From Asticcacaulis sp. YBE204 (GTDB taxonomy: Bacteria > Pseudomonadota > Alphaproteobacteria > Caulobacterales > Caulobacteraceae): DNA of 64,000 nucleotides. A program made the position numbers and the translations under genes. The stretch is from the NCBI RefSeq assembly GCF_000495855.1, contig NZ_AWGF01000013.1:62001-126000 (forward strand). The letters run 5' to 3'. Each line of letters starts with the position of its first letter. The stretch's first letter is position 1. Under the pieces are notes generated by a model that ran no database searches, was not told where the DNA came from, and worked only from the letters and a program-made list of their open reading frames with translations. Positions 37,550-45,881 of the stretch are shown here, piece after piece.

Positions 37550-37971
37550 GCGACTCTAACGGCCTCAGTGCCTCGAAGAAAAATATCCGTGCCGCCTTGA
37601 TCCTGGCGGGCATACAGATTGTCGGCGCCCTGTTGCTGACTCTGGCCCGTAAACAGGGCCTGATCGATGGCGAGACGACGACACGCGGCTGCATGGTGCT
37701 GATCGGGCTCGGTCTGGCGGTGTACGGCAACCGTATGCCCAAAACGCTGGAGTGCGCCCCGCCGCAGTCGATCGCTCGGGCGGCCCTGCGGCACGCCGTA
37801 AGCCGTGTCGGCGGCTGGGCGCTGATGCTGGGCGGTCTGGCCTATGCCGGCCTGTGGGCCTTCGCGCCGCTCGATGTGGCGCAGGTCGGTTGCATCGTCG
37901 TGGTTTTGGCCGCAATGGTGGTCATGTTCGGCTATATGGCATGGCGGATATGCGCCAAGCGGGCGGTTTAA
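37546..37971 (+). CDS. four-span membrane protein coupled to an ArsR regulator
   Basis: A protein of 141 residues with about four spans: ALILAGIQIVGALLLTLARK, TRGCMVLIGLGLAVYGNRMP, VGGWALMLGGLAYAGLWAFA and VGCIVVVLAAMVVMFGYMAW. The gene pairing recalls SdpR-SdpI, where a membrane protein controls the repressor, and the segment GLAVYGNRMPK resembles the SdpI-type GNxLPK pattern. The match is too weak to claim immunity or sensing. It is coupled to the ArsR gene and converges on exoD with a four-base overlap. Confidence 0.75.
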   Translation: MSDSNGLSASKKNIRAALILAGIQIVGALLLTLARKQGLIDGETTTRGCMVLIGLGLAVYGNRMPKTLECAPPQSIARAALRHAVSRVGGWALMLGGLAYAGLWAFAPLDVAQVGCIVVVLAAMVVMFGYMAWRICAKRAV

Positions 37972-38609
37972 GAAAAAAGGCCACCGACGCCCTGTCCTGC
38001 GGCGAATGCGCCATAAAGGATGGCCACGACATAGGCGGTTCCCGCGATCGCAAAGGCTTGTCCGACAAGGATAAACACGCCGTCGCGCTGGATCATGCCC
38101 ACCGCCGTCAGAAGGATCGCCAGCGCCGGTAGCGTGTTGGAAAACGGGATGATCCCCAGCGGCAGCATCATGACGATGGCCGCCCACAACAATACCAGAC
38201 CATTGACGCGGTTCGACAGGATTCCGGTCGTAAGAGCCAGCAGTCGCGGCTTTACGAACCGGTCGATCTTCGAGACGATACCGACGCCTTTTTGCAGGAC
38301 CGGCACCAGCTTTTCGGTGTGAATTTCACGGTCGAGTATCTTTTGCGGCAGCCACGGCAGGCGGTTGAAGATGATCGCGACCGCAACTAGGGCAATCGCA
38401 CCGCTGAACGGGATCGAAATGCCGGGGATCGAGACCGGGATCATGAACGGCAGGCACAACAGCACGCAGAGCAGCAAAAGCCCCTGCTCGCCCATGATCT
38501 CGATGAGTTCGCGCAGGGTCGTATGCTCGCCCTCGATCCGCCGCAGCGTGTGGGTGAGCATGTCGCTCATGGTCTCGGTATTGTCCTGAAAGCCGAATAT
38601 CTTTTGCAT
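37968..38609 (-). CDS. ExoD family exopolysaccharide-synthesis membrane protein
   Basis: A roughly 213-residue membrane protein of the ExoD family, which affects exopolysaccharide synthesis and alkali tolerance in rhizobia. Typical elements are RELIEIMGEQGLLLLCVLLCLPFMIPVSIPG, IAIIFNRLPWLPQKIL-like (VAIIFNRLPWLPQKIL) and the final hydrophobic stretches including MMLPLGIIPFSNTLPALAIL. The start is either the ATG at 38607-38609 or that at 38568-38570; neither has a strong ribosome-binding sequence. A copy of the CACAGAT element lies immediately upstream. Confidence 0.85.
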   Translation of the reverse strand: MQKIFGFQDNTETMSDMLTHTLRRIEGEHTTLRELIEIMGEQGLLLLCVLLCLPFMIPVSIPGISIPFSGAIALVAVAIIFNRLPWLPQKILDREIHTEKLVPVLQKGVGIVSKIDRFVKPRLLALTTGILSNRVNGLVLLWAAIVMMLPLGIIPFSNTLPALAILLTAVGMIQRDGVFILVGQAFAIAGTAYVVAILYGAFAAGQGVGGLFS

Positions 38610-38666
38610 AGGGCTATGCAGCAAGCGCCGCGTCAGGATGCAAGCTGAAAATCGATTGCGTGAGGG

Positions 38667-38958
38667 AAGGTTTTCCACAGATGGCCACAGATGCACACAG
38701 ATAGACCGCGCGCGGGCATCGATGGTCAGAAGATGAGAACCACAGATTACACAGATTTCACAGATTAAGCGCGTGGCAGCGAACCGGGCTTTCGGCCCGA
38801 TAACCGTGGCCAGACAAAAAGGACGCGCCGTGACCCGTCCAATCTGTGAAATCTGTGTAATCTGTGGTTATTCAAAAGCATAGACACCGATGAACTTGAT
38901 GCCAGAGTTCCACGCTCGGTCCATCTGTGTGCATCTGTGGCCATCTGTGGAGAACCTT
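38667..38958. repeat. CACAGAT compound inverted-repeat element, copy A (nested)
   Basis: This fills most of the 355-base gene-free gap between exoD and the VOC gene. Outer arms of 36 bases (38667-38702 and 38923-38958) are inverted, one mismatch, and hold CACAGAT three times at 10-base steps (CACAGATGGC, CACAGATGCA, CACAGAT). Inner arms of 29 bases (38738-38766 and 38841-38869) are a perfect inverted pair and hold CACAGATT three times at 9-base steps. The central 74 bases carry a small CGGGC/GCCCG hairpin and no frame. Confidence 0.85.
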
Positions 38959-38964
38959 TAGAAC

Positions 38965-39441
38965 CTAGTCTCCGCGCACTGCCGCTTCAATTTTTGCGAC
39001 ATCGATCTTCTGCATGGTCATCATGGCCGCGAAAGCGCGCTGGGCCACGTCGCCGCCCTGCGCCATCGCTTCGGTCAGGACGCGCGGCGTGATCTGCCAG
39101 CTGAGGCCCCATTTGTCCTTGCACCAGCCGCATTCGCTTTCCTTGCCGCCATTGCCGACGATGGCGTCCCAGTAACGGTCGGTCTCTTCCTGATCCTCGG
39201 TCATGATCTGGAACGAGAAGGCTTCGGTCTGTTTGAACACATCACCGCCGTTAAGCCCCAGACACGGGATGCCCAGCACGGTGAATTCGACTGTCAGAAC
39301 CTGTCCGGCCTTGCCACCAGGAAAATCGGCAGGGGCCTTGTGGACACCGGTCACGGCGCTGTCGGGGAAAACGCTGGCGTAGAAATTGGCCGCGGCTTCA
39401 GCGTCCTTGTCGTACCACAGGCAGATCGTGTTCTTGTGCAT
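38965..39441 (-). CDS. VOC family protein (PhnB/3-demethylubiquinone methyltransferase-like)
   Basis: A protein of 158 residues. The start, NTICLWYDKDAEAAANFYASVFPDS, and the segments GQVLTVEFTVLGIPCLGLNGG, FSFQIMTEDQEETDRYWDAI and CGWCKDKWGLSWQITP are typical of the PhnB-like glyoxalase-fold proteins often annotated as 3-demethylubiquinone-9 3-methyltransferase-like. The C-terminal MTMQKIDVAKIEAA is also common. No catalytic role is established. It begins alone after about 100 non-coding bases. Confidence 0.9.
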   Translation of the reverse strand: MHKNTICLWYDKDAEAAANFYASVFPDSAVTGVHKAPADFPGGKAGQVLTVEFTVLGIPCLGLNGGDVFKQTEAFSFQIMTEDQEETDRYWDAIVGNGGKESECGWCKDKWGLSWQITPRVLTEAMAQGGDVAQRAFAAMMTMQKIDVAKIEAAVRGD

Positions 39442-39544
39442 GGCGCATCCTCTCCGTTGTCGGTTTGCGGGAGACGGTACAGCGAGAGCGGCGTTATTCC
39501 AAGAGGACTTGATCCTGAAAGCGTAAAGACCTGATAAGATGCGC

Positions 39545-39799
39545 CTATAGGTCAGACGCGTCAGCAGATGAGGGCAGTAGTCGCTCCCGCGCCACCGAGA
39601 TCGCCCATTCCAGCACCGCCAGCGCTATATCCGGCTGAAACACTGTCACGCTCAGATCGTGCGTCACGTCGGAATAGAAGATTTCGATGAGAGGATCGCT
39701 GTCATCCCCATCAATTGATACCTCTATATACATACCGTCACGGATGACATCGCTGCCCACGACACAACGGTACGTCTTACCTTTGTATTCAAGGATCAA
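39545..39799 (-). CDS. small hypothetical protein with a repeat-derived leader
   Basis: About 84 residues reading LILEYKGKTYRCVVGSDVIR, then an acidic region and a C-terminal helix (ALAVLEWAISVARERLL). I do not recognise it. The codons before residue 1 fall inside a REP-like repeat, so I place the start at TTG 39797-39799 with GAGGGG about six bases upstream. A longer frame through the repeat is possible. The gene is less GC-rich than parC next to it. Confidence 0.5.
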   Translation of the reverse strand: MILEYKGKTYRCVVGSDVIRDGMYIEVSIDGDDSDPLIEIFYSDVTHDLSVTVFQPDIALAVLEWAISVARERLLPSSADASDL

Positions 39800-39801
39800 A
39801 G

Positions 39802-39853
39802 TGAGCCCCTCACCCGGCGCTCCGCGCCACCCTCTCCCCACAGGGAGAGGGGA
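39802..39853. repeat. REP-like GC-rich repeat (family 2), single copy
   Basis: GCCCCTCACCCGGCGC, GCGCCACCCTCTCCCC and CAGGGAGAGGGG correspond to one half of 18884-18997. It lies against the parC stop. Confidence 0.65.
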
Positions 39854-39854
39854 T

Positions 39855-42068
39855 TTAAACCGGCCTCAGCTTCCGCAATCCACGCGGGGCCATCTTGCCG
39901 ACGCTGGCGCGTTTGCCGACAAAGTCCTTGTGGTCCTTGAAGTCGCGCGCCTTGCCCGCTCCGTCGTACCACTGAATCGGCCCGTTCGAGTCGAAGACCG
40001 CGATGTCCTTGACGCCGCCGTCCTTGTAGCCTTGCAGCTTGACGCCTTTGCCGCGCGCCATTTCGGGCAGTTCCGACACCGGATAGATCAGCAGCTTGTT
40101 GTTTTCGCCGAGGATCATCACGCTGTCGCCCGTCAACGGCAAGGCGGCAAACGCTTCGGTTCCATCGGCATTGAGTACCGACTTGCCGGCCTTCTTGTTG
40201 CCAACAGCGTCCTCTTCGTTCATCACGAAGCCGTAGCCGTTCTTCGACACCATCAGGCGCTTGGCGCCCGGCGTGAACATGAAGACCGCCAGAATGCGCG
40301 CCTTCTCGTCCATCTCCAGCATCAGTTGCAGCGGTTCACCATGACCACGACCCGACGGCAGCTTGTCGCAACCGAGCGTGAAGAAGCGTCCGTCCGACGT
40401 CATGATCAGCAGCTTGTCGGTATTGAACCCCGACACCAAATGCCCCAGTTGATCGCCTTCCTTGAACTTTAGTTCGGACGGATCGTCGACGCGGCCCTTG
40501 GTGGCGCGAATCCAGCCGCGTTCCGACAGGACGACGGTCAGGGCTTCCTTGGGCAGGTACGACTCGATGGCCGCGACCTCGACGCCCTGCGGCGCTTCGG
40601 CAAAGGTGGTGCGGCGCGCCGACAGAAGCTGCTTGCGCACATCGGTCAGTTGCTCGTCGATACGCTTCCACTGCTTCTTGTCAGAGGCCAAAAGCGCCAT
40701 CAGGCCATCGCGTTCCTTGGCCAGCTTGTCGTGCTCGGACTGGATCGCCATTTCCTCAAGCCGGGCCAGTTGGCGCAAACGGGTGTCGAGGATGTAGTCG
40801 ACCTGGATTTCCGTCAGGCTGAAGCGCGCCATCAGGGTCTGTTTCGGGGTCTCGTCCTCGCGGATGATGCGGATCACCTCGTCGAGATTGAGGAAGGCGA
40901 TCATCAAACCGTCCAACACGTGCAGACGGCGCTCGATCTTGTCCAGACGCCACTGCGACTGACGGATCAGCACTTCGCGGCGGTGGTCGAGGAAGGCGGT
41001 CAGGATCGGCTTGAGGCCCATGACGCGCGGCGTGCCGGTCTTGTCCAGCACGTTCATGTTGAAGGCGAAGCGTGTTTCCAGATCCGAGATCCGGAACAGG
41101 CTTTCCATCAGGACTTCGGGCTCGATATTGCGCGTCTTCGGCTCAAGAATCAGGCGGACCTCTTCGTCGGATTCGTCGCGCACATCGCCCAGCAGCGGGG
41201 CCTTTTTCGCTTCGATCAGGTCGGCCAGTTGCTCGATCAGGCGCGACTTCTGCACCATGTACGGCACTTCGGAAACCAGAATGCGCCAGTTGCCGCGCCC
41301 CAGATCCTCGACCTCGTAACGCGCCCGCACGCGGACCGAACCGCGGCCGGTCTCATAGGCTTCGCGGATCGCCTCGCGGCGCTCGACGCAGATGCCGCCG
41401 GTCGGGAAGTCCGGGCCGGGAATTATGTTCATTAACCCGTCGGTGTCGGTTTTCGGCTCGGCAATCAGAAGCTTACAGGCGTCGATCAGCTCGGCGACGT
41501 TGTGCGGCGGTATCGACGTCGCCATGCCGACCGCGATACCGGTCGCGCCATTGGCCAGCAGGTTCGGGAAGGCCGCCGGCAGCACGACCGGCTCTTCGTC
41601 CTGACCGTCGTAGGTCGGGCGAAAATCGACCGCATTTTCATCGATGCCGTCCAGCAGCAGCATGGCGGCCGTGGTCATCTTGCATTCGGTGTAACGCATG
41701 GCAGCGGCGGAATCGCCGTCGATATTGCCGAAATTCCCCTGCCCGTCGACCATCGGATAACGCTGGGCGAACCACTGCGCCATGCGGACCAGGGCGTCGT
41801 AGATCGACTGATCGCCGTGCGGATGGAAGTTACCCATGACTTCACCGACCACCTTGGCCGATTTCCGCGCCGCCGCCTGCGGGTTCAGGCGCATATTGTG
41901 CATGGCGTAGAGCACGCGGCGATGGACGGGCTTCAGCCCGTCGCGCACGTCCGGCAAGGCCCGGTGCATGATGGTGGACAGCGCATAGGCGAGATACCGC
42001 CGCGACAGGGCTTCGCCCATCGGTTCGCTGAGGATATGGCCGCCTTCATCGGGAATCACTGGTGTCAT
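39855..42068 (-). CDS. parC: DNA topoisomerase IV subunit A
   Basis: A type II topoisomerase subunit that decatenates chromosomes. The 737 residues have the N-terminal breakage domain with MHRALPDVRDGLKPVHRRVLYAM, the quinolone-determining region HPHGDQSIYDALVRMAQ (Ser88, a wild-type-like residue) and the catalytic Tyr126 in AAAMRYTECKMT. The reduced C-terminal beta-propeller (about 500-737) fits ParC, not GyrA, because the GyrA box is absent. It is a single-gene unit; the downstream end abuts a repeat. Confidence 0.95.
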   Translation of the reverse strand: MTPVIPDEGGHILSEPMGEALSRRYLAYALSTIMHRALPDVRDGLKPVHRRVLYAMHNMRLNPQAAARKSAKVVGEVMGNFHPHGDQSIYDALVRMAQWFAQRYPMVDGQGNFGNIDGDSAAAMRYTECKMTTAAMLLLDGIDENAVDFRPTYDGQDEEPVVLPAAFPNLLANGATGIAVGMATSIPPHNVAELIDACKLLIAEPKTDTDGLMNIIPGPDFPTGGICVERREAIREAYETGRGSVRVRARYEVEDLGRGNWRILVSEVPYMVQKSRLIEQLADLIEAKKAPLLGDVRDESDEEVRLILEPKTRNIEPEVLMESLFRISDLETRFAFNMNVLDKTGTPRVMGLKPILTAFLDHRREVLIRQSQWRLDKIERRLHVLDGLMIAFLNLDEVIRIIREDETPKQTLMARFSLTEIQVDYILDTRLRQLARLEEMAIQSEHDKLAKERDGLMALLASDKKQWKRIDEQLTDVRKQLLSARRTTFAEAPQGVEVAAIESYLPKEALTVVLSERGWIRATKGRVDDPSELKFKEGDQLGHLVSGFNTDKLLIMTSDGRFFTLGCDKLPSGRGHGEPLQLMLEMDEKARILAVFMFTPGAKRLMVSKNGYGFVMNEEDAVGNKKAGKSVLNADGTEAFAALPLTGDSVMILGENNKLLIYPVSELPEMARGKGVKLQGYKDGGVKDIAVFDSNGPIQWYDGAGKARDFKDHKDFVGKRASVGKMAPRGLRKLRPV

Positions 42069-42154
42069 CCTTATATTTTAAGGCGCGGCGCAAGGCGTGA
42101 CAAGACCTTGCCCCGTCAAAGCTGTTCACACAATGTTCGGACCCATCTTCTTCA

Positions 42155-42218
42155 TACTCCCCCAGTTTACTGGGGGAGGTGGATGCGAACGAAGTGAGCA
42201 GACGGAGGGGGGCTCGCG
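42155..42218. repeat. REP-like GC-rich repeat (family 1), half copy
   Basis: ACTCCCCCAGTTTACTGGGGGAGG followed by GACGGAGGGGGGC is the left half of the paired elements at 25097 and 46611. It lies just beyond a truncated GFA-type gene and before parC. Confidence 0.7.
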
Positions 42219-42238
42219 TAGAAAACGAAAATAAATCG

Positions 42239-42379
42239 TTAGCCCGACCAGCGCTTTATTACGACAGCACAGGCCCCCAGTCGCCCGCAGTAGGAGCAAT
42301 TGCATTCGTGGGCGGTTTCGGGCTGGCGCGGCAAGGTGATACGGGTCGCGCCGCAATGGCAGGTGGCGGTCAGGGTCAT
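42239..42379 (-). pseudogene. truncated GFA-family (CENP-V domain) gene remnant
   Basis: Forty-six codons open with a perfect AAGGAG seven bases before the ATG. The product starts MTLTATCHCGATRITLPR, then HECNCSYCGRLGA, the zinc-cysteine N-terminus of the glutathione-dependent formaldehyde-activating-like family. After Ala35 it diverges and stops at GCTGGTCGGGCTAA. Full members run 110-150 residues with further zinc ligands, so the rest is lost. A family 1 repeat lies about 20 bases past the stop and may mark the breakpoint. A very short functional zinc protein is possible but less likely. Confidence 0.6.
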
Positions 42380-42441
42380 GGTTCGTCTCCTTCGATACGG
42401 AGAGCTTACCCCACATGCTGACAAATCATGTCAGCATGACT

Positions 42442-43374
42442 TCAAGCGACGCGGACCTGATCGCGCCCGGCGTGTTTGGCGGCATAGAGCGCCTGATCGG
42501 CCTCGCGGTAAAGACTGTCTAGCGTTTTGGTCGCCTGCCATTGGGCGACGCCCGCTGAGAAGGTATAGCGCAGGATCACGTCGTTCATCGGAATCGTCTG
42601 GACGCGCAGTTCGTTTTGCAGGCGCTTCAAGACCTTCAAGGCCTGATCTTCGGTGGCTTTCGGCATGATCAGCAGGAACTCTTCGCCGCCGATGCGTCCG
42701 AACAGGTCGGCCCCGCGTAAGGTAGCGCGCGCGGCGTCGGCAAAGTGACGCAACACCTCATCACCGGCCTGATGCCCGAAGCGGTCGTTGATCGCCTTGA
42801 AGTGATCGAGGTCGATGAGGACGACGCTGAACACCTCGCCCGACACGACGCCCGATTCGATGAGATCGCCGAAGCGTTTCATCATGGCGCCGCGATTAAG
42901 CAGACCAGTCAGATAGTCGGTTTCCGACGCCACGATGGCGGCGTCGCGCGCGCTTTTCAGGTGGAATTCCTTGGCCTTGACGAAGGTGCAGTCGGCGATC
43001 ATCAGCAATATCCAGCCGCCGGCGAAGGTCGTTTCCGACGCCCACATCCACCGCCCATCGAGCAGGTCGATCTCGAACTTGCGGTTGGCCTGGCTGCGGC
43101 GTTTGGCATTGGCCATGGCCAGCCACGGTTCGATGTCTTCGGCCTCGATCAGCGGCCCAACCCTGGCGTCGAAACAATGGCGCATGATCGAGGAAAAGGT
43201 CTGCGCACCGTCCTGCACCGCATAGATGTCGCGGAAATCCGCCGAGGCGTAGTGCAGCGCATCGTCCGGCGTGAAGATCGCGAGCGCCGTGCCGCTGGCC
43301 AGCAGGCCCTCAGCCAGCTTTTGCAGCACCTCCGGCAGAGGCGCATTGAACGGATCGATCGAGGGTGTGGACAT
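42442..43374 (-). CDS. diguanylate cyclase (GGDEF) with PAS-like N-terminus
   Basis: It makes cyclic di-GMP from two GTP. The 310 residues are soluble. A PAS-like domain covers about 25-145 (AIFTPDDALHYASADFRDIYAV), and the GGDEF domain about 150-305: TDYLTGLLNRGAMMKRF, LIDLDHFKAINDRFGHQAGDEVL and the active site GGEEF at 229-233. RGAD at 220-223 is the inhibitory I-site in the right position, so product feedback is likely. The enzyme should be active. It is near a hypothetical gene on the same strand, with no clear operon. Confidence 0.96.
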   Translation of the reverse strand: MSTPSIDPFNAPLPEVLQKLAEGLLASGTALAIFTPDDALHYASADFRDIYAVQDGAQTFSSIMRHCFDARVGPLIEAEDIEPWLAMANAKRRSQANRKFEIDLLDGRWMWASETTFAGGWILLMIADCTFVKAKEFHLKSARDAAIVASETDYLTGLLNRGAMMKRFGDLIESGVVSGEVFSVVLIDLDHFKAINDRFGHQAGDEVLRHFADAARATLRGADLFGRIGGEEFLLIMPKATEDQALKVLKRLQNELRVQTIPMNDVILRYTFSAGVAQWQATKTLDSLYREADQALYAAKHAGRDQVRVA

Positions 43375-43411
43375 ACGCGGATACTAACGCAACAGGTTTA
43401 AGGGAAAATGA

Positions 43412-43876
43412 TCAGAACAGGGCATCCACAGCGTTTTGCAGGCTGTTTTCGATGCGTGTGGCCTTGCCGTGAATATGGGCGTCCATCTCTACAACGCGGG
43501 CCTTCATGTCGTTGAGGCGGGCTTCGAGGTCCTGACGCGCCACCGGGTCTTCGACATTGGAACTGAGCAGGATGGCGATGGCGGATTCGAAGACATCCAG
43601 CGCGTCGGTGCAGGCCTGATCGAAGGCCTGACGCGCGGCGACCGGGGCCTGATTATAGGCCGCTATGACGACGTCCTTCTGCTCGAAACCCGACTGCTCG
43701 AAGTGCTCGACATAGCCACGACGGTGCCATTCCATCAGTTCCTCGGCCATGTCCGGCATGTCGAGGCCCATTTCGAACAGCATGATCGCTTCGTTGAACA
43801 GGTTGAGATAGTCGGTCGCCAGACCCGTCGTCGGGTTGACATTGGCCGCCATCAACTCTGTGTCGCTAAAGCTCAT
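43412..43876 (-). CDS. helical hypothetical protein
   Basis: A 154-residue acidic, mostly helical protein with no signal or span. Segments TGLATDYLNLFNEAIMLFEM and DMAEELMEWHRRGYVEHFEQS precede DLEARLNDMKARVVEMDAHIHG, which could be a short coiled coil near the C-terminus. I do not recognise a family with confidence. It lies 38 bases ahead of the GGDEF gene on the same strand and about 100 bases after recO, so it could be co-expressed with either. Confidence 0.8.
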   Translation of the reverse strand: MSFSDTELMAANVNPTTGLATDYLNLFNEAIMLFEMGLDMPDMAEELMEWHRRGYVEHFEQSGFEQKDVVIAAYNQAPVAARQAFDQACTDALDVFESAIAILLSSNVEDPVARQDLEARLNDMKARVVEMDAHIHGKATRIENSLQNAVDALF

Positions 43877-43974
43877 CGTGTTCCGTTATAGCCGTCCGGC
43901 ATCCCCGCCGATTCGATCACCTTACGCCATACACCTTACCAAAGCGTAGAGAACAGCGTAATTTTTAAACGATG

Positions 43975-44718
43975 TCAGGATTGGCGTACCGCATCGATAA
44001 GCCGTGTACGGATTTCCGGCAACGGGCGATCGAGCGGATGGAAGATATGCCGCTCAAGGAAGAAGCCGGTCAGGTCGAAGCCCTTTTTCAGGTCGTCGGA
44101 GGACAAACCGCCTTGCGAGGACAGGAGAAATTGCGGCAGGGCGAGCAATTTGTCCGCATACGGAATACCGGCGTTCCGGCTGACGGCGCGGGCCGATTTC
44201 GGCGACACATAGACCAGATCGTCGCGTTCCCCTGTCACCGCGCAGGCCGTCAGGTCGAGACCGTAGCCGACGGCTTCGAGCAACCCGGCCTCGAAACGGA
44301 TATAGATATAGGGCCAGATCGCGGGCACCTGAAACGCGTTCATCAGGGCTTCAAAGCCGTGATAGGCCCCGGGAAAGGCCTCGCGTTCGGGCAGTACCGC
44401 GCGGGTCATGACGCAGGCGCATTGCACGCCCAAAAGCGCCACAGGATCGTCGAAGACCTGCGACGCACCTTCATCCAGCGGTTCGATGGTCGCCGAGCCT
44501 AATTGTTCCGAAGTCCTTGCGCGATAGGCGATACGGACATGGCTTGCAGGCTGCAAGTAAGGCTTCATGCGCCGCGATGCGCCGCCGGCGATGTGAGCGG
44601 CGATACGGCCATGCTCACGCGTCAGGACATTGACCACGGCCCCGGTTTCACCGTGAGGCCGCGCGCTTAGGACAAAGGCATCGTCTTCGAATTGCACCGA
44701 CACGCTCCACAAAATCAT
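43975..44718 (-). CDS. recO: DNA repair protein RecO
   Basis: It loads RecA in RecF-type recombination repair. The 247 residues have an OB-fold start (DDAFVLSARPHGETGAVVNVLTREHGRIAAHIAGG) and the central GSATIEPLD region, then a helical domain. The zinc cysteine cluster seen in some RecO proteins is not obvious. The gene comes at the end of the rpoZ-rel-pdxJ-rnc-era cluster in the conserved place after era, with a long repeat in between. Confidence 0.92.
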   Translation of the reverse strand: MILWSVSVQFEDDAFVLSARPHGETGAVVNVLTREHGRIAAHIAGGASRRMKPYLQPASHVRIAYRARTSEQLGSATIEPLDEGASQVFDDPVALLGVQCACVMTRAVLPEREAFPGAYHGFEALMNAFQVPAIWPYIYIRFEAGLLEAVGYGLDLTACAVTGERDDLVYVSPKSARAVSRNAGIPYADKLLALPQFLLSSQGGLSSDDLKKGFDLTGFFLERHIFHPLDRPLPEIRTRLIDAVRQS

Positions 44719-44899
44719 TCCTCCCTAGCTTGCTGGGGGGGGGACCGCACGACGCGCGCAGCGCTAGATGCGGTGGTGGGGGTTCTTGCTTGAAAAGGAC
44801 GCTGGCAGAGTGCAGAAAGTAAGATACCCCACCACCACATCTCACCTGCTTTCAGCAGGCTCGTGCGGTCCCCCTCCCCGGCAAAGCCAGGGAGGTATA
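44719..44899. repeat. REP-like GC-rich repeat pair (family 1), facing copies
   Basis: CTCCCTAGCTTGCTGGGGGG and GATGCGGTGGTGGGGG face CCCCACCACCACATCTCACC and CCCCTCCCCGGCAAAGCCAG. The right copy nearly repeats 7008-7074. It lies between era and recO, inside a conserved operon order. Confidence 0.75.
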
Positions 44900-44906
44900 A
44901 GTATTT

Positions 44907-45881
44907 TTACGCCTCAAATTCTAATCCGAACTGCGCATACAGCGCCCGGTCGTCGCTCCAGCGCTCATTGACCTGAACGTGCAGGAACAGATGCACCTTG
45001 CGGTCGAGAATCTCCATTAGCTCTTCGCGGGCCTTCTGACCGATCCATTTCAGGGTCTGACCGTTCTTGCCCAGCACGATGGCGCGCTGGCCGTCGCGTT
45101 CGACGAAGATGGTCTGCTCGATGCGCGCCGCACCGTCGGGCATGTCCTTGAAGTCGGTCGTGACCACCGCGCAGGCATAGGGTAGTTCCTCATGCACGCG
45201 CAGGAACAGCTTTTCGCGGGTGATTTCCGCCGCCAGAATGCGCACCGGGGCGTCGGCGGCCTGATCCTCAGGATACAGCCAGTGACCGAGCGGCATCTTT
45301 TCCGACAGGGCCTCCATGAGGTCCTTCACGCCATTGCCCTTTTCGGCGGAGATCATGAAGACCTGATCGAAGACGCCTTCCTTGAACAGACTATCGGCCA
45401 CGGCCAGCAGGTTGTCGCGTTTCAGCAGGTCGATCTTGTTCAGAACCAAAATAGCGCGCGTATTGTTGGCCTTGAGGCCTTCGATGATTGCCTCGGCGTC
45501 CTCGACGCAGCGCTTGTCGGCGGCATCGGCCTTGGTGCCTTCGGGCGCGAAATGGACGGCGATGTGTGCGGCGGCATCGATCAGCAGCACCACGACATCG
45601 GCGTCCTGCGCCCCGCCCCAGGCCGACTTGACCATGGCGCGATCAAGACGGCGGCGCGGCTTGAAGATACCCGGCGTATCGACCAGCACGATCTGCGCGT
45701 CGCCATGAATGGCGATACCGCGCACCGGAAAGCGCGTCGTCTGGACCTTTTGCGTGACGATGGAAACTTTTGAGCCGACCAGCGCATTGACCAGCGTCGA
45801 TTTACCGGCGTTCGGGGCACCGATGATGGCGGCGAAACCGGCGCGGTGGTTCGCATCGGTAGAGGAAGAGGTGTTTGTCAA
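44907..45881 (-). CDS. era: GTPase Era
   Basis: An essential GTPase that checks 16S rRNA maturation. The 324 residues include G1 GAPNAGKS at 21-28, G3 DTPG in VLVDTPGIFKPRR, G4 NKID in ILVLNKIDLLKRD, and the C-terminal KH domain with GKNGQTLKWIGQKAREELMEI. The start overlaps the rnc stop by four bases. The N-terminal extension of about 10 residues is short. Confidence 0.97.
   Translation of the reverse strand: MTNTSSSTDANHRAGFAAIIGAPNAGKSTLVNALVGSKVSIVTQKVQTTRFPVRGIAIHGDAQIVLVDTPGIFKPRRRLDRAMVKSAWGGAQDADVVVLLIDAAAHIAVHFAPEGTKADAADKRCVEDAEAIIEGLKANNTRAILVLNKIDLLKRDNLLAVADSLFKEGVFDQVFMISAEKGNGVKDLMEALSEKMPLGHWLYPEDQAADAPVRILAAEITREKLFLRVHEELPYACAVVTTDFKDMPDGAARIEQTIFVERDGQRAIVLGKNGQTLKWIGQKAREELMEILDRKVHLFLHVQVNERWSDDRALYAQFGLEFEA

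Noticed and set aside
38667-38958. CACAGAT series as a CRISPR array
   Set aside because: Units are 9-10 bases with no unique spacers of 28-40 bases, are arranged as inverted repeats, and no cas genes are near.
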